64,000 nucleotides of DNA from ZC4RG25 sp023428365 (GTDB lineage Bacteria; Pseudomonadota; Alphaproteobacteria; Rhizobiales; Hyphomicrobiaceae), in assembly GCA_050283925.1 (NCBI GenBank), contig JBNOAI010000001.1, positions 1 through 64,000 of the forward strand, given 5' to 3'. Below the pieces are notes generated by a model. The model searched no databases and was not told the origin of the DNA. It worked only from the letters and a program-made list of their open reading frames with translations. The position numbers and the translations under genes were made by a program. Positions 8,210-17,437 of the stretch are shown here, piece after piece; the first letter of the stretch is position 1, and every line of letters starts with the position of its first letter.

Positions 8210-9925
8210 ATGGCCACCAGGATCACACGCGCGGCCTATGCCGGCATGTACGGCCCGACCGTCGGCGACAAGGTCCGCCTTGCCGATACCGACCTGATCA
8301 TCGAAGTTGAACAAGATTTCACGACGTATGGCGAGGAGGTGAAATTCGGCGGCGGCAAAGTCATCCGCGACGGCATGGGCCAGTCCCAATTCCGCAATGC
8401 GGCGGGTGCGGTCGATACTGTCATCACCAACGCGCTGATTTTGGATCACTGGGGTATCGTCAAAGCCGACATCGGCATTTCCGGCGGCCGCATCGTTGCC
8501 ATTGGCAAAGCGGGCAATCCGGATATCCAGCCCGGCGTCGATATTATTGTCGGCCCTGGCACCGATGTGATTGCGGGCGAAGGCAAGATCATCACGGCTG
8601 GCGGCTTCGACAGCCACATCCATTTCATCTGCCCTCAGCAAATCGACGATGCGCTGATGGCAGGCATGACGACGTTGCTCGGCGGCGGGACCGGTCCGTC
8701 TCATGGCACGTTCGCAACCACCTGCACACCGGGACCTTGGCACATCGAAATGATGCTGCGCGCCATCGACGGCGTGCCGATCAACATCGGTCTCGCGGCA
8801 AAGGGTAATGCATCTCTGCCCGGACCACTCGACGAAATGGCCGAAGCCGGAGCCTGCGCCTTCAAACTGCATGAGGATTGGGGCACCACACCCGCCGCCA
8901 TCGACAACTGCCTCGCGGTCGGCGATGACCACGACGTGCAGGTGATGCTCCACAGCGACACGCTGAATGAGTCCGGCTACGTCGAAGACACGATCGCCGC
9001 CTTCAAGGGCCGCACGATCCACGCCTTTCACACCGAGGGCGCAGGCGGCGGCCATGCCCCCGACATCATGCGCGTGGCAGGCCTCGAAAACGTCTTACCG
9101 TCATCGACCAACCCGACGCGACCGTTCACGGTCAACACCATCGACGAACATCTCGACATGCTGATGGTGTGCCATCACCTCTCGGCGAAAATCCCCGAAG
9201 ACCTCGCATTCGCAGAAAGCCGCATCCGCAAGGAGACCATCGCAGCGGAGGATATCCTGCACGATATCGGTGCACTCTCGATGATGTCGTCGGACAGTCA
9301 GGCGATGGGACGCATTGGCGAAGTCTGCATCCGCACGTGGCAGACCGCGCACAAGATGAAGATGCAGCGTGGCGCGCTACCGGAAGACAAAGGCACCGGC
9401 AACGATAACTTCCGTGTCCGCCGTTACGTCGCGAAGTACACGATCAACCCGGCCATCGCGCATGGCGTCTCCCAGCACATCGGTTCCGTTGAGCCTGGCA
9501 AGCTCGCGGATTTGGTCGTCTGGTCCCCCGCGTTCTTCGGTGTGAAGCCCGATCTCGTCATCAAAGGCGGGATGATCGCGGCCGCACCAATGGGCGATCC
9601 CAATGCCTCGATTCCAACACCACAACCGGTGCACTATCGGCCGATGTTCCAGGCCTACGGTGGCGCAATGGCGGCGACGTCCGTTACGTTCGTTTCGAAA
9701 GCCGCGATTGCGGCAGGTCAGCGCGAGAAGCTCGGCTGTCAGAAAGAATTCATCGCCGTCGAAAATACGCGCGGCGGCATTTCGAAGAAGAGCATGATCC
9801 ACAACGACGCGACGCCCGATATCCAGATCGACCCGGAAACCTACGAAGTCCGCGCCGATGGCGAGCTATTGGTTTGCGAGCCCGCCAAGGAACTCCCGAT
9901 GGCTCAGCGTTATTTCTTGTTCTAA
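8210..9925 (+). CDS. ureC: Urease alpha (catalytic) subunit UreC
   Basis: This subunit hydrolyses urea to ammonia and carbamate at a dinuclear nickel centre. It has 571 residues, full length. All metal ligands are in place: His136 and His138 (SHIHF), the Lys219 that becomes carbamylated (FKLHEDWG), His248 (LHSDTLNE), His274 (FHTEGAGGGH) and Asp362 (SDSQAMGRIGE). The catalytic flap MVCHHLSAKIPED is present, with His322-His323. The enzyme should therefore be active if loaded with nickel. It lies in the centre of the ure cluster. Confidence 0.98.
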   Translation: MATRITRAAYAGMYGPTVGDKVRLADTDLIIEVEQDFTTYGEEVKFGGGKVIRDGMGQSQFRNAAGAVDTVITNALILDHWGIVKADIGISGGRIVAIGKAGNPDIQPGVDIIVGPGTDVIAGEGKIITAGGFDSHIHFICPQQIDDALMAGMTTLLGGGTGPSHGTFATTCTPGPWHIEMMLRAIDGVPINIGLAAKGNASLPGPLDEMAEAGACAFKLHEDWGTTPAAIDNCLAVGDDHDVQVMLHSDTLNESGYVEDTIAAFKGRTIHAFHTEGAGGGHAPDIMRVAGLENVLPSSTNPTRPFTVNTIDEHLDMLMVCHHLSAKIPEDLAFAESRIRKETIAAEDILHDIGALSMMSSDSQAMGRIGEVCIRTWQTAHKMKMQRGALPEDKGTGNDNFRVRRYVAKYTINPAIAHGVSQHIGSVEPGKLADLVVWSPAFFGVKPDLVIKGGMIAAAPMGDPNASIPTPQPVHYRPMFQAYGGAMAATSVTFVSKAAIAAGQREKLGCQKEFIAVENTRGGISKKSMIHNDATPDIQIDPETYEVRADGELLVCEPAKELPMAQRYFLF

Positions 9926-9936
9926 AGGCTGGAGCC

Positions 9937-10482
9937 ATGGCGCCCCGCGCGACAACCATCACCCGCAAGTACGAGTCCGGTTCGCAAGCAGCAACCGACA
10001 CCATCACGCTCGACCGCGCAGCGCGCTATCGCCGCCGGCTTGTGCTGACCAGCGATGGTGGGCGCGAGTTCCTGCTCGATCTACCAGAGGCCACTTATCT
10101 TGCTCACGGTGATGCGCTGGTTCTGGATGACGGTAGCTTGATCAAGGTGCTTGCCGCACCGGAGCCGCTGCTGGAGGTTCATGCGCATGACGCGTTGGAG
10201 CTGGCGCGCATCGCGTGGCACATCGGCAATCGCCACACACCGGCAGAGATCACGCATGGTGCGATCTACATTCAGCCCGATCATGTGCTGGAGGACATGG
10301 TAATCGGACTTGGCGCGCACGTTCATAAAGTGATGCGCCCGTTCGAGCCTGAAGGCGGCGCTTACGGCGGCAAAGGCCCATTGCAAAAAGGGCATCACCA
10401 CCACGGCCATCACAACCACGATCATCATCATGATCACGCGCATGGTCATTCGCACGGTCATCATCACCACGACGAGACCTGA
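9937..10482 (+). CDS. ureE: Urease accessory protein UreE with His-rich tail
   Basis: UreE is the nickel metallochaperone, 181 residues from the ATG at 9937, chosen over an in-frame start 63 bases upstream that would lie inside ureC. The peptide-binding and metal-binding domains cover residues about 1-140 (HDALELARIAWHIGNRH, then the metal-binding AHVHKVMRPF). The last 30 residues hold 18 histidines mixed with Asp, Gly and Asn. This Klebsiella-type tail can store extra nickel. Eleven bases separate it from ureC and three from ureF. Confidence 0.95.
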   Translation: MAPRATTITRKYESGSQAATDTITLDRAARYRRRLVLTSDGGREFLLDLPEATYLAHGDALVLDDGSLIKVLAAPEPLLEVHAHDALELARIAWHIGNRHTPAEITHGAIYIQPDHVLEDMVIGLGAHVHKVMRPFEPEGGAYGGKGPLQKGHHHHGHHNHDHHHDHAHGHSHGHHHHDET

Positions 10483-10485
10483 GCC

Positions 10486-11211
10486 GTGTCCGATCCTGGA
10501 CGCAGAACCACCGAGCGCGACGCCAAGCTGAAGCGAGCCCAGTCTCAGGCATTATTGCAAGTCTGGTTTTCGCCAGCTTTTCCCGTAGGCGCGTTTGCCT
10601 ACAGTCACGGGCTCGAAGCCGCTGTCGATCATGGCTGGATCAAAAATCGAAACACGCTGGAATTCTGGCTCGCCGAACTCGTGGCGCATGGAGCATTGCA
10701 GAACGATCTGATCCTGCTCGCCGCGGCGTGGCGCAGCGCCGATGCTAGTGATGCGACGCAGGTGCGCGATATCGCGGAGTTAGGGACGGCGCTCCAGCCC
10801 TCCGCCGAGCGTCATCTCGAAGCGACACAGCAAGGTCGTTCGTTCGTAGATGCTGTCGCCGCTGCATGGCCACCGGAGGTGCCATCGTTACTTCGCGATC
10901 TGGGTCAGCACGACATCACCTATCCGGTCTCTGTCGGGACCGCAGCGGCGCTCCATGAGATCCCTTTGCCCGATGTTTTGCGCGCTTACGCCGTGGGATT
11001 TTTGAGCAATCTCACATCAGCCGCGATCCGGCTATCCATCGTCGGCCAAACCGACGCACAGCTCATCCTTGCGGCCCTGATGCCAGACCTCATCGCATCG
11101 GCTGAGCGTGCCGAAACCGCATCGCTGGATGACATTGGCAGCGCCACGCTGCGCTCCGATCTGGCCTCCATGCTTCATGAAACCCAATATTCGAGGCTGT
11201 TTCGCTCATGA
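10486..11211 (+). CDS. ureF: Urease accessory protein UreF
   Basis: UreF joins UreD and UreG in the urease activation complex. It has 241 residues with the conserved WFSPAFPVGAFAYSHGLE motif near residue 27 and an all-alpha body. It starts with GTG three bases after the ureE stop and overlaps ureG by four bases (ATGA), so it is probably translated by coupling. It is slightly longer at the N-terminus than some homologues. An internal start is possible but lacks a better ribosome-binding site. Confidence 0.94.
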   Translation: MSDPGRRTTERDAKLKRAQSQALLQVWFSPAFPVGAFAYSHGLEAAVDHGWIKNRNTLEFWLAELVAHGALQNDLILLAAAWRSADASDATQVRDIAELGTALQPSAERHLEATQQGRSFVDAVAAAWPPEVPSLLRDLGQHDITYPVSVGTAAALHEIPLPDVLRAYAVGFLSNLTSAAIRLSIVGQTDAQLILAALMPDLIASAERAETASLDDIGSATLRSDLASMLHETQYSRLFRS

Positions 11212-11822
11212 CCTCACCCCACGGCCCATTGCGCGTCGGCATCGGCGGCCCAGTCGGCTCAGGTAAAACCACGCTCACCGAGATGCTCTGCAAACGGTTC
11301 CGCAGCGTCTACGATCTGTGCGTGATCGCCAATGACATCTACACCAAGGAAGACGCGGAAATCCTGATGCGCGCGCAGGCCCTGCCGCTCGAACGCATCA
11401 TGGGTGTCGAAACAGGCGGCTGCCCGCACACCGCTATTCGCGAGGACTGCTCGATCAACCTCGCCGCCATCGAAACCATGCGGCGGAAATTCCCCAAACT
11501 CGAACTGATCCTGATCGAATCCGGCGGTGACAATCTCGCGGCGACATTCTCGCCGGAACTAGCCGATCTGACGATTTATGTGATCGACGTCGCGCAAGGC
11601 GAAAAGATTCCACGCAAAGGCGGGCCTGGCATCACCCGGTCTGACATCCTGATTATCAACAAGACGGATCTTGCACCTCACGTCGGTGCCGATCTCTCCG
11701 TGATGGAAAGCGACACGCGCAAGCAGCGCGGCGACAAACCATTCGTGTTCACGAACCTGCGCGCCGGTGAAGGCGTGGAGGAAATCGCTCGCCTGATCGA
11801 AAAGCACGGCGGCCTGGGCTGA
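11208..11822 (+). CDS. ureG: Urease accessory GTPase UreG
   Basis: This SIMIBI-class GTPase couples GTP hydrolysis to nickel delivery into urease. It has 204 residues. The P-loop is GPVGSGKTT at residues 14-22. The invariant CPH metal motif (72-74), ESGGDNLAA and the guanine-specificity NKTDLA are all present. It is the last gene of the operon and runs convergently to the GMC oxidoreductase gene with only four bases between them. No classical terminator is visible there. Confidence 0.97.
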   Translation: MTSPHGPLRVGIGGPVGSGKTTLTEMLCKRFRSVYDLCVIANDIYTKEDAEILMRAQALPLERIMGVETGGCPHTAIREDCSINLAAIETMRRKFPKLELILIESGGDNLAATFSPELADLTIYVIDVAQGEKIPRKGGPGITRSDILIINKTDLAPHVGADLSVMESDTRKQRGDKPFVFTNLRAGEGVEEIARLIEKHGGLG

Positions 11823-11826
11823 AAGA

Positions 11827-13527
11827 TTAGGCTGGAACCAGCGCGCCAGGATTGGCCGGTGTTGCCGGCGCCGTTACCGGAATAGCGTCCACCCCAAACG
11901 ACAGCCCATAATCCTGCGCCATATGAACCATACAGCGCTCCGACAATGCCGTGATCGTCAACAGCGGATTGACACCCAACGATCGCGCGATCACCGAGCC
12001 ATCCATGACGTAGAGGCCCGCGTGAACACCGCTTGAGCCGCCGTCAGCCCGACCGTCGAACACCTGCCCCTTGTGATTGACGACGCCGGTATCGCGATCA
12101 CTGCCCATGCCACATCCGCCAAGCGGATGCGCAGTCGCGGGCTGGTGCCCCATGACTGTCCCGGCCAGCGGATTCTTCACATAACTTCCACCAAGCTCCG
12201 TCACGAGGCGCGACAGCATGTCGTCCAACCGGCGATAGACCGGCTCATCTTTGGCGCCGGGCCAGGACAGCGAGAGCGTATCTCCATCCAGAACAAGACG
12301 CCCGGCCGCCGTATCGTGCGATACCGCGAAGAACGTCTGCATGCGCGCGAACGGACCCTTATAAACGCCGCTAATCAAACTCTGCATCGCGCCAAGCAAA
12401 CGACCATTCGGCATGAACATCACGGGCAGGACCGGTGCCAGTGCCGACGGCATGGCACCTTCCTGAATATTGAGTTCTTGGCTCAGATCATCCGGATCGC
12501 GGATCTCGATCTGACCGGACACTGACGCACCAACCGGAACATCATGCGTGAATTTAGCGGGATGACCGACACCGATGGCATTCACCGGGACGTTTGCTCC
12601 ATACCCGAATGCGATGATGTCGCCGTTCGCCGAGAACCGCTCCCCGATCCGATCCGACACCGGCAATCCGCGCGCTCGCGAACGCAGCAAAATTTCTGTC
12701 GATCCCAGTGTTCCAGCAGCCAGGACAACCATATCGGCCGCCATCGTCACAGCCGTCTCATCCCCACGCTTCCCATCAAGCCGGGTGATGTGGACCTGCC
12801 AGCAGCCATCTGGACGACGCGTCAGGTACTGCACCTTCGTTTCGGTGAAAACGTGCGCACCATGACGGACAGCGTCCGGTAAATACGTGAGCGCAACGGT
12901 GTTCTTGGCGCCAACGTTGCAGCCACCACAACAGTCGCCGCATTTCGTACATGCGGGCTGGGCAATCCCAGCAGCGTTCGTCGTGTCTTCGAAGCTGACC
13001 ACGATAGGCGAAGCAACCGGCTCAGCGCCGAGAACCTTCCCCGCCTTTGCCAGAGCGGCAAATTTCGAATGCTTTGATGCTACCGGATCATGTGACGGCC
13101 GAAGCCACGCCCGTGCCCGCCGGTATCCCTCATCCAGAAGGCCATCCTGAGCCAACTGTCCAGGCCAAATGCCATCGGCAAACACGCGCGGATCAGGCCG
13201 CAACGCGACGCCCGCGTTGACCAATGACCCGCCCCCCAAACCACAGCCGACCAGGACATGCATGTCCTTGCCGACGCGGACATCATAGAGGGCCGTCTCG
13301 CGGCCGATATCAACGGCGCCGCCACGCACCTGCATTTCACCGCGCAGTTCGGGAAATTTTGAGGGAAATTCGCCGGTTAGGAATTCTCGCCCGCGCTCGA
13401 GTACGGCAACGCTCTTACCGGCACGCGACAGCCGGGAGGCGGCGACACCGCCGCCGTAACCGGAGCCGACCACGATCACGTCATATCGATTTTTTCGGGC
13501 CTCGAGCGCCCGCGCCAGTCGGCTCAT
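11827..13527 (-). CDS. FAD-dependent GMC oxidoreductase with Cys-rich motif (ChoD-like)
   Basis: This is a flavoprotein of the glucose-methanol-choline superfamily, 566 residues from the ATG at 13527 (AGAGGG ribosome-binding site). The frame stays open further upstream, but that extension is unlike the family. The dinucleotide fold GSGYGGG is at residues 21-27 and the C-terminal HPLGGCGMG is conserved. Around residues 190-207 lies CTKCGDCCGGCNVGAKNT, a cysteine cluster seen in cholesterol-oxidase-like (ChoD) GMC proteins that may bind an iron-sulfur cluster. No signal peptide is apparent. The substrate is unknown; a sterol, alcohol or large hydroxy compound is plausible. It is convergent with ureG and divergent from leuB. 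Confidence 0.82.
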   Translation of the reverse strand: MSRLARALEARKNRYDVIVVGSGYGGGVAASRLSRAGKSVAVLERGREFLTGEFPSKFPELRGEMQVRGGAVDIGRETALYDVRVGKDMHVLVGCGLGGGSLVNAGVALRPDPRVFADGIWPGQLAQDGLLDEGYRRARAWLRPSHDPVASKHSKFAALAKAGKVLGAEPVASPIVVSFEDTTNAAGIAQPACTKCGDCCGGCNVGAKNTVALTYLPDAVRHGAHVFTETKVQYLTRRPDGCWQVHITRLDGKRGDETAVTMAADMVVLAAGTLGSTEILLRSRARGLPVSDRIGERFSANGDIIAFGYGANVPVNAIGVGHPAKFTHDVPVGASVSGQIEIRDPDDLSQELNIQEGAMPSALAPVLPVMFMPNGRLLGAMQSLISGVYKGPFARMQTFFAVSHDTAAGRLVLDGDTLSLSWPGAKDEPVYRRLDDMLSRLVTELGGSYVKNPLAGTVMGHQPATAHPLGGCGMGSDRDTGVVNHKGQVFDGRADGGSSGVHAGLYVMDGSVIARSLGVNPLLTITALSERCMVHMAQDYGLSFGVDAIPVTAPATPANPGALVPA

Positions 13528-13735
13528 GTTCCCTCTGGCCTTATCCCATCTAGGTCGAGAACGCGATACCGCCGAATCCTTGTGAATCCGATAGCAGCAG
13601 AGCATGCATCGCGACTTGCCGCAACGCAGCCAACGGGCCATCCGCCATTTGACGGTCGTCGTCCGCTTGCGCGACGGCTCATCGCACGATAGCACTGCGA
13701 ACAACCCTGCCCCAAAACGAATGGAATACGAGGAC

Positions 13736-14845
13736 ATGTCCACGCAAAATTTGCTGCTGCTGCCCGGCGATGGCATCGGCGTCGAGGTAATGGCCGAGGT
13801 CGAACGCGTGCTCGCGTTTTTCAACAAAAAGAGCAAAACGAAGTTCGAAGTCACCACGGATCTGGTCGGCGGCGTCTCGATCGATGCTCACGGCACCCCA
13901 CTCACGGACGCGGCGATGGGCAAGGCCCAGGCGTCGGACGCGGTTCTGTTCGGCGCGGTCGGCGGCCCTAAGTGGGACAAGGTTCCCTATGCCATCCGGC
14001 CGGAAGCTGGCCTGCTCCGCCTGCGTCGCGACATGGATCTGTTCGCAAACCTGCGCCCGGCCATCTGCTATCCGGCACTGGCGGAAGCCTCGTCTCTGCG
14101 CCGCGAAGTCATTGAAGGCCTGGATATCCTGATCCTGCGCGAGCTGACGGGCGGCACGTACTTCGGCGAGCCGAAAGAGATCGTGACTCTCGAAAACGGC
14201 CAGCAGCGTGCGGTCGATACGACGGTTTACACCACCTCCGAAATCGAGCGCATTGCCCGCGTCGCCTTCGATTTGGCCCGCAAACGCAGCGGAAAAGTAC
14301 ATTCGGCCGATAAGCGCAATGTCATGGCGACCGGCGTGCTGTGGAACCGCGTCGTGACCGAAGCTCACAAAAAGTACGGCGAAGGCGTCGAACTCCATCA
14401 CATTCTGGCCGACAACTGCGCCATGCAGCTTGTCCGCAATCCGAAGCAATTCGACGTTATCGTCTGCGACAACCTGTTCGGCGATATTCTGTCCGATGAA
14501 GCAGCGATGATGACCGGTTCGCTTGGCATGCTGCCCTCGGCGTCTCTGGGGGCACCCGACAGCGACGGAAAGCGGAAGGCCCTGTACGAGCCGGTGCATG
14601 GCTCAGCGCCCGACATCGCCGGGCAGGGCAAAGCCAATCCGATCGCCTGCATCGCCAGCTTCGGCATGTCGCTGCGTTATTCGTTCGACATGCAGCAGGA
14701 AGCCGATCTCGTTGACCAGGCGATCGCCGCGACGCTGGCACGCGGCTTGCGCACCGGCGACATTATGCAGCCCAATATGCGCCAAGTGAGCACAACAGAG
14801 ATGGGCCGGGCTATCGTCGAAGAGATGGAGCGTCTGGCCGCCTAA
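13736..14845 (+). CDS. leuB: 3-isopropylmalate dehydrogenase LeuB
   Basis: LeuB catalyses the NAD-dependent oxidative decarboxylation of 3-isopropylmalate in leucine synthesis. It has 369 residues from MSTQNLLLLPGDGIGVEV. Family landmarks are GGPKWD, the substrate-binding Arg residues in GLLRLRRDMDLFANLRP, the metal-binding DNLFGDILSDEAAMM and the NAD-binding HGSAPDIAGQGKANP. The start at 13736 has GAGG very close upstream. An ATG at 13721 would add five residues. It stands apart from leuCD and is followed by a strong stem-loop. Confidence 0.95.
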   Translation: MSTQNLLLLPGDGIGVEVMAEVERVLAFFNKKSKTKFEVTTDLVGGVSIDAHGTPLTDAAMGKAQASDAVLFGAVGGPKWDKVPYAIRPEAGLLRLRRDMDLFANLRPAICYPALAEASSLRREVIEGLDILILRELTGGTYFGEPKEIVTLENGQQRAVDTTVYTTSEIERIARVAFDLARKRSGKVHSADKRNVMATGVLWNRVVTEAHKKYGEGVELHHILADNCAMQLVRNPKQFDVIVCDNLFGDILSDEAAMMTGSLGMLPSASLGAPDSDGKRKALYEPVHGSAPDIAGQGKANPIACIASFGMSLRYSFDMQQEADLVDQAIAATLARGLRTGDIMQPNMRQVSTTEMGRAIVEEMERLAA

Positions 14846-14866
14846 CCGGCCTGTTGCCCGAAAAAT

Positions 14867-14895
14867 GCGGCGGCGCGTCACACACGCGTCGCCGC
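14867..14895 (+). terminator. Stem-loop after leuB
   Basis: GCGGCGGCGCGT (14867-14878) pairs with ACGCGTCGCCGC (14884-14895) over 12 positions with one G-U wobble and a five-base loop. There is no U-tract. Confidence 0.6.
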
Positions 14896-14922
14896 GTCGC
14901 TACCGATTGACCAAATGACCGG

Positions 14923-14993
14923 AGAGAACTTAATCTCTCGGTATGATGTTGCAGCGACAAGCGTTAGCGCCCCGGCTGGACGACCGGGCGCTT
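14923..14993 (+). promoter_or_regulatory. Two stem-loops upstream of the matrixin gene
   Basis: GAGAG...CTCTC (about 14923-14940) is a short hairpin. AGCGCCCCGG (14966-14975) pairs with CCGGGCGCTT (14984-14993) with one bulged C. They lie between the leuB stem-loop and the protease start at 15029. They could be leader structures or extra terminator elements. Nothing in the sequence identifies a known riboswitch. Confidence 0.35.
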
Positions 14994-15028
14994 ACTCTAG
15001 AACGGACAATCGCTCCCAAGGCCCCGCT

Positions 15029-15793
15029 ATGAGGAAAACCATACTGGCTTTCCTCGCCGCAACCACGGCCTTGGCAACTGTATTCGTTGGAGCTAACGCG
15101 CAGTCGCCGATTGGGTTCCGTCTGTTAAAGCTCGATGGTCTGGGCGTCGCCTGGACAGGAGAAATCCTGGCAACGAACGTGACCTATGCCTTTGCCAAGG
15201 CGGCGACCCAAACCCCCAACGCCATAAACTGCGAATCGATCGGTCCGGTTGACGGCTTACTCGGAAAATCACGCATCGCCAGCGACGCCTTCCGGAAGGA
15301 AGTCCGCGCCGCCTTCGATATGTGGCAGGCAGTGGCCAATATCACCTTCACCGAAGTGGACGATCCGGGGCGTGCCGGGATTCTGATCGGTGCTCAGTTG
15401 CAGCCGACGGGTCGCGCATTCGCCAACGTCGCCTACAAACATAACGCCGACGTCCACGACGTGCGCAGCATCGAGCGTTCGCTCATCTGCCTCAATCCGG
15501 AGCAGCGCTGGAAAATCGGATTCGATGGCAATCTCACCGCCTACGACATCCGCTACACCGTCGCGCACGAGATTGGCCACGCCATCGGTCTCGACCATCC
15601 GAACACAGCTGGCCAACTTATGCATTTCCGGTACGAGGAGAGTTTCCGCACACTACAGCGTGGAGACATCGAGGGCGCCGTACAGCTTTACGGTCCCAAG
15701 CCAGCAGCGCCTGTCCCAGCCCCAGGTTCGACGCCTGATCCGATCGTGACCAAGGCCGCTGCAGCGTCAGCGCGTGCCGAGCAGCCGAAGTAG
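15029..15793 (+). CDS. Secreted matrixin-type zinc metalloprotease
   Basis: The product is a 254-residue protein with a signal peptide (about 1-24, MRKTILAFLAATTALATVFVGANA). Residues about 95-215 form a metzincin peptidase domain of the matrixin (M10A) type. It has a helix around AFDMWQAVANITFTEV and the zinc motif HEIGHAIGLDH, followed by the Met-turn-like LMHFRYEESFRTLQRGDIEGAVQLYG. A proline/alanine-rich tail ends the protein. No pro-domain cysteine switch is seen. The frame extends 38 codons upstream, but only the chosen start gives an export signal. The substrate is unknown. Confidence 0.8.
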   Translation: MRKTILAFLAATTALATVFVGANAQSPIGFRLLKLDGLGVAWTGEILATNVTYAFAKAATQTPNAINCESIGPVDGLLGKSRIASDAFRKEVRAAFDMWQAVANITFTEVDDPGRAGILIGAQLQPTGRAFANVAYKHNADVHDVRSIERSLICLNPEQRWKIGFDGNLTAYDIRYTVAHEIGHAIGLDHPNTAGQLMHFRYEESFRTLQRGDIEGAVQLYGPKPAAPVPAPGSTPDPIVTKAAAASARAEQPK

Positions 15794-15838
15794 GCAACCA
15801 GCCACACGGATCGCCGTATCGGTTGAGTTCAATTCTCA

Positions 15839-15875
15839 AAAAACATTGAGGCGGCTCGCATTCCTGCAAGCCGCC
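15839..15875 (-). terminator. Terminator of the semialdehyde dehydrogenase gene
   Basis: On the minus strand GGCGGCT (15875-15869) pairs with AGCCGCC (15856-15850), and a run of six T follows at about 15843-15838 after a short spacer. It also lies at the end of the convergent protease gene and may serve both. Confidence 0.6.
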
Positions 15876-15898
15876 CCAAATTGCATCTGAGGTTTCAA

Positions 15899-17329
15899 TT
15901 AGCCCAGGTGGCTGACGAACTTGGCCGTCATGTAAACCTGCAGGCCTTCGGCGCCGCCCTCGTGCCCGTAACCGGAGTCCTTGACACCACCGAACGGAAC
16001 TTCCGGCAGGGCGAGACCCTGATGGTTGATCGTCACCATGCCGCTGTCGAGGACGTCCGCTACCTGCGTCGCAATCTTGGCGTTGCGCGTGAAGGCATAG
16101 CTGGCCAGACCGTACGGCAGCTTGTTGGCGCGCTGCAGGACTTCCTCGGTGTCCTTGAACGGCAGCATCAGAGCGACTGGGCCGAATGGCTCTTCATTCA
16201 TGATGCGCGCGGTTTCCGGTAGGTCGGTGAGGACCGTCGGCTCGAAGAAATTGCCCTGGTTGCCGATACGCTTGCCGCCAGTCGCGACTTTGGCACCTTT
16301 TTCCTGAGCATCCTGAATGAGCATTTCCATGGCGTTGACGCGGCGCGGATTGGCCAGCGGACCCATCTTCGTGTCCGGCTCCAGGCCGTCTCCGACCTTG
16401 GTCCGCTTCGCGATGTCCGTGAACTTCGAGACGAACTTGTCGTACGCTTTTTCCTGCACGAAAAAGCGCGTCGGTGAGATGCAAACCTGACCGGCGTTGC
16501 GGTACTTCAGAGCCGCCATCAGCGTTGCGACCTGCTCGGTATCGACGTCATCGAACACGAGCACGGGCGAATGTCCGCCGAGCTCCATCGTTGCGCGCTT
16601 CATGTGCGCACCGGCGAGCGCATTGAGATGCTTGCCGACCGGCACAGAACCGGTGAACGAGACCTTGCGGATGATCGGCGACGGGATCAGGTACTCCGAC
16701 AGTTCAGCCGGTGTTCCGTATACCAGGTTGATCACACCAGCCGGCACGCCCGCGTCATGGAAGCAGCGGACCAGACCGATCGGCGAGCCAGGAGTTTCCT
16801 CGGGGCACTTGATGATGATGGAGCAACCGGCAGCAAGCGCAGCGGCGATCTTGCGCGTCGCCTGCGTGACCGGGAAGTTCCACGGAGCGAAGCCGGCAAC
16901 CGGACCAATCGGCTCCATGACAACCATGTTGCGCACACCGTCGGCGCGGGCCGGGATGATACGGCCATAGGCGCGACGGCCTTCTTCGGCGAACCAGTCG
17001 ATGATGTCGGCTGCGCCCTGCACTTCCATTTTTGCTTCGACCAGGACCTTACCTTGTTCCTGCGTCAGGACCTTCGCGATGTCGTCAGAACGGGCGCGGA
17101 GGAGATCGGCCGCTTTACGCAGGATCTTGGAGCGCTCGTATGCCGAAACCCGCTTCCATTCCTTGTAGCTTCTGTCGGCTGCAGCGAGAGCGGCATCCAA
17201 TTCCGGCTTCTTGGCGTGAGGCAGCTTGCCGAGGACCGTGTCCTTCGAAGGATTGAGGACGTCCGAGGTGACGCCGCTGTTACCCTGGGTGAACTTACCA
17301 TCGATGTATAGACTGAGTTCTTCGTACAT
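15899..17329 (-). CDS. gabD: NAD(P)-dependent succinate-semialdehyde dehydrogenase (aldehyde dehydrogenase family)
   Basis: This aldehyde dehydrogenase oxidises a semialdehyde, most likely succinate semialdehyde, to the acid. It has 476 residues from the ATG at 17329, with AAAGG seven bases upstream. A GTG five codons earlier is an alternative. The catalytic Glu lies in MELGGHSP and the catalytic Cys in GQVCISPTR. Cofactor-site elements GFAPWNFPVTQATRK and FTGSVPVGK are intact. No gabT neighbour is present, so the substrate is a family-based inference; other short aldehydes are possible. An Old Yellow Enzyme lies upstream on the same strand. Confidence 0.8.
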   Translation of the reverse strand: MYEELSLYIDGKFTQGNSGVTSDVLNPSKDTVLGKLPHAKKPELDAALAAADRSYKEWKRVSAYERSKILRKAADLLRARSDDIAKVLTQEQGKVLVEAKMEVQGAADIIDWFAEEGRRAYGRIIPARADGVRNMVVMEPIGPVAGFAPWNFPVTQATRKIAAALAAGCSIIIKCPEETPGSPIGLVRCFHDAGVPAGVINLVYGTPAELSEYLIPSPIIRKVSFTGSVPVGKHLNALAGAHMKRATMELGGHSPVLVFDDVDTEQVATLMAALKYRNAGQVCISPTRFFVQEKAYDKFVSKFTDIAKRTKVGDGLEPDTKMGPLANPRRVNAMEMLIQDAQEKGAKVATGGKRIGNQGNFFEPTVLTDLPETARIMNEEPFGPVALMLPFKDTEEVLQRANKLPYGLASYAFTRNAKIATQVADVLDSGMVTINHQGLALPEVPFGGVKDSGYGHEGGAEGLQVYMTAKFVSHLG

Positions 17330-17437
17330 TATTGGGCCTTTCACGCTGAGTTCAGCACCTTAAAGACGATCGGGGCCTACACCCGCAAGCAGTTTGTGGT
17401 GACGACTGCGAGATACGACCCCGGAATGCGGAGATTG

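Noticed and set aside
7712..9055. A 447-codon minus-strand frame over ureB and ureC
   Set aside because: It is antisense to urease genes with all catalytic residues in place and has no family features.
13528..13857. Longer N-terminus of the GMC oxidoreductase, overlapping leuB
   Set aside because: The extra residues precede the conserved dinucleotide-binding fold and overlap the leuB start. The ATG at 13527 has a good ribosome-binding site.
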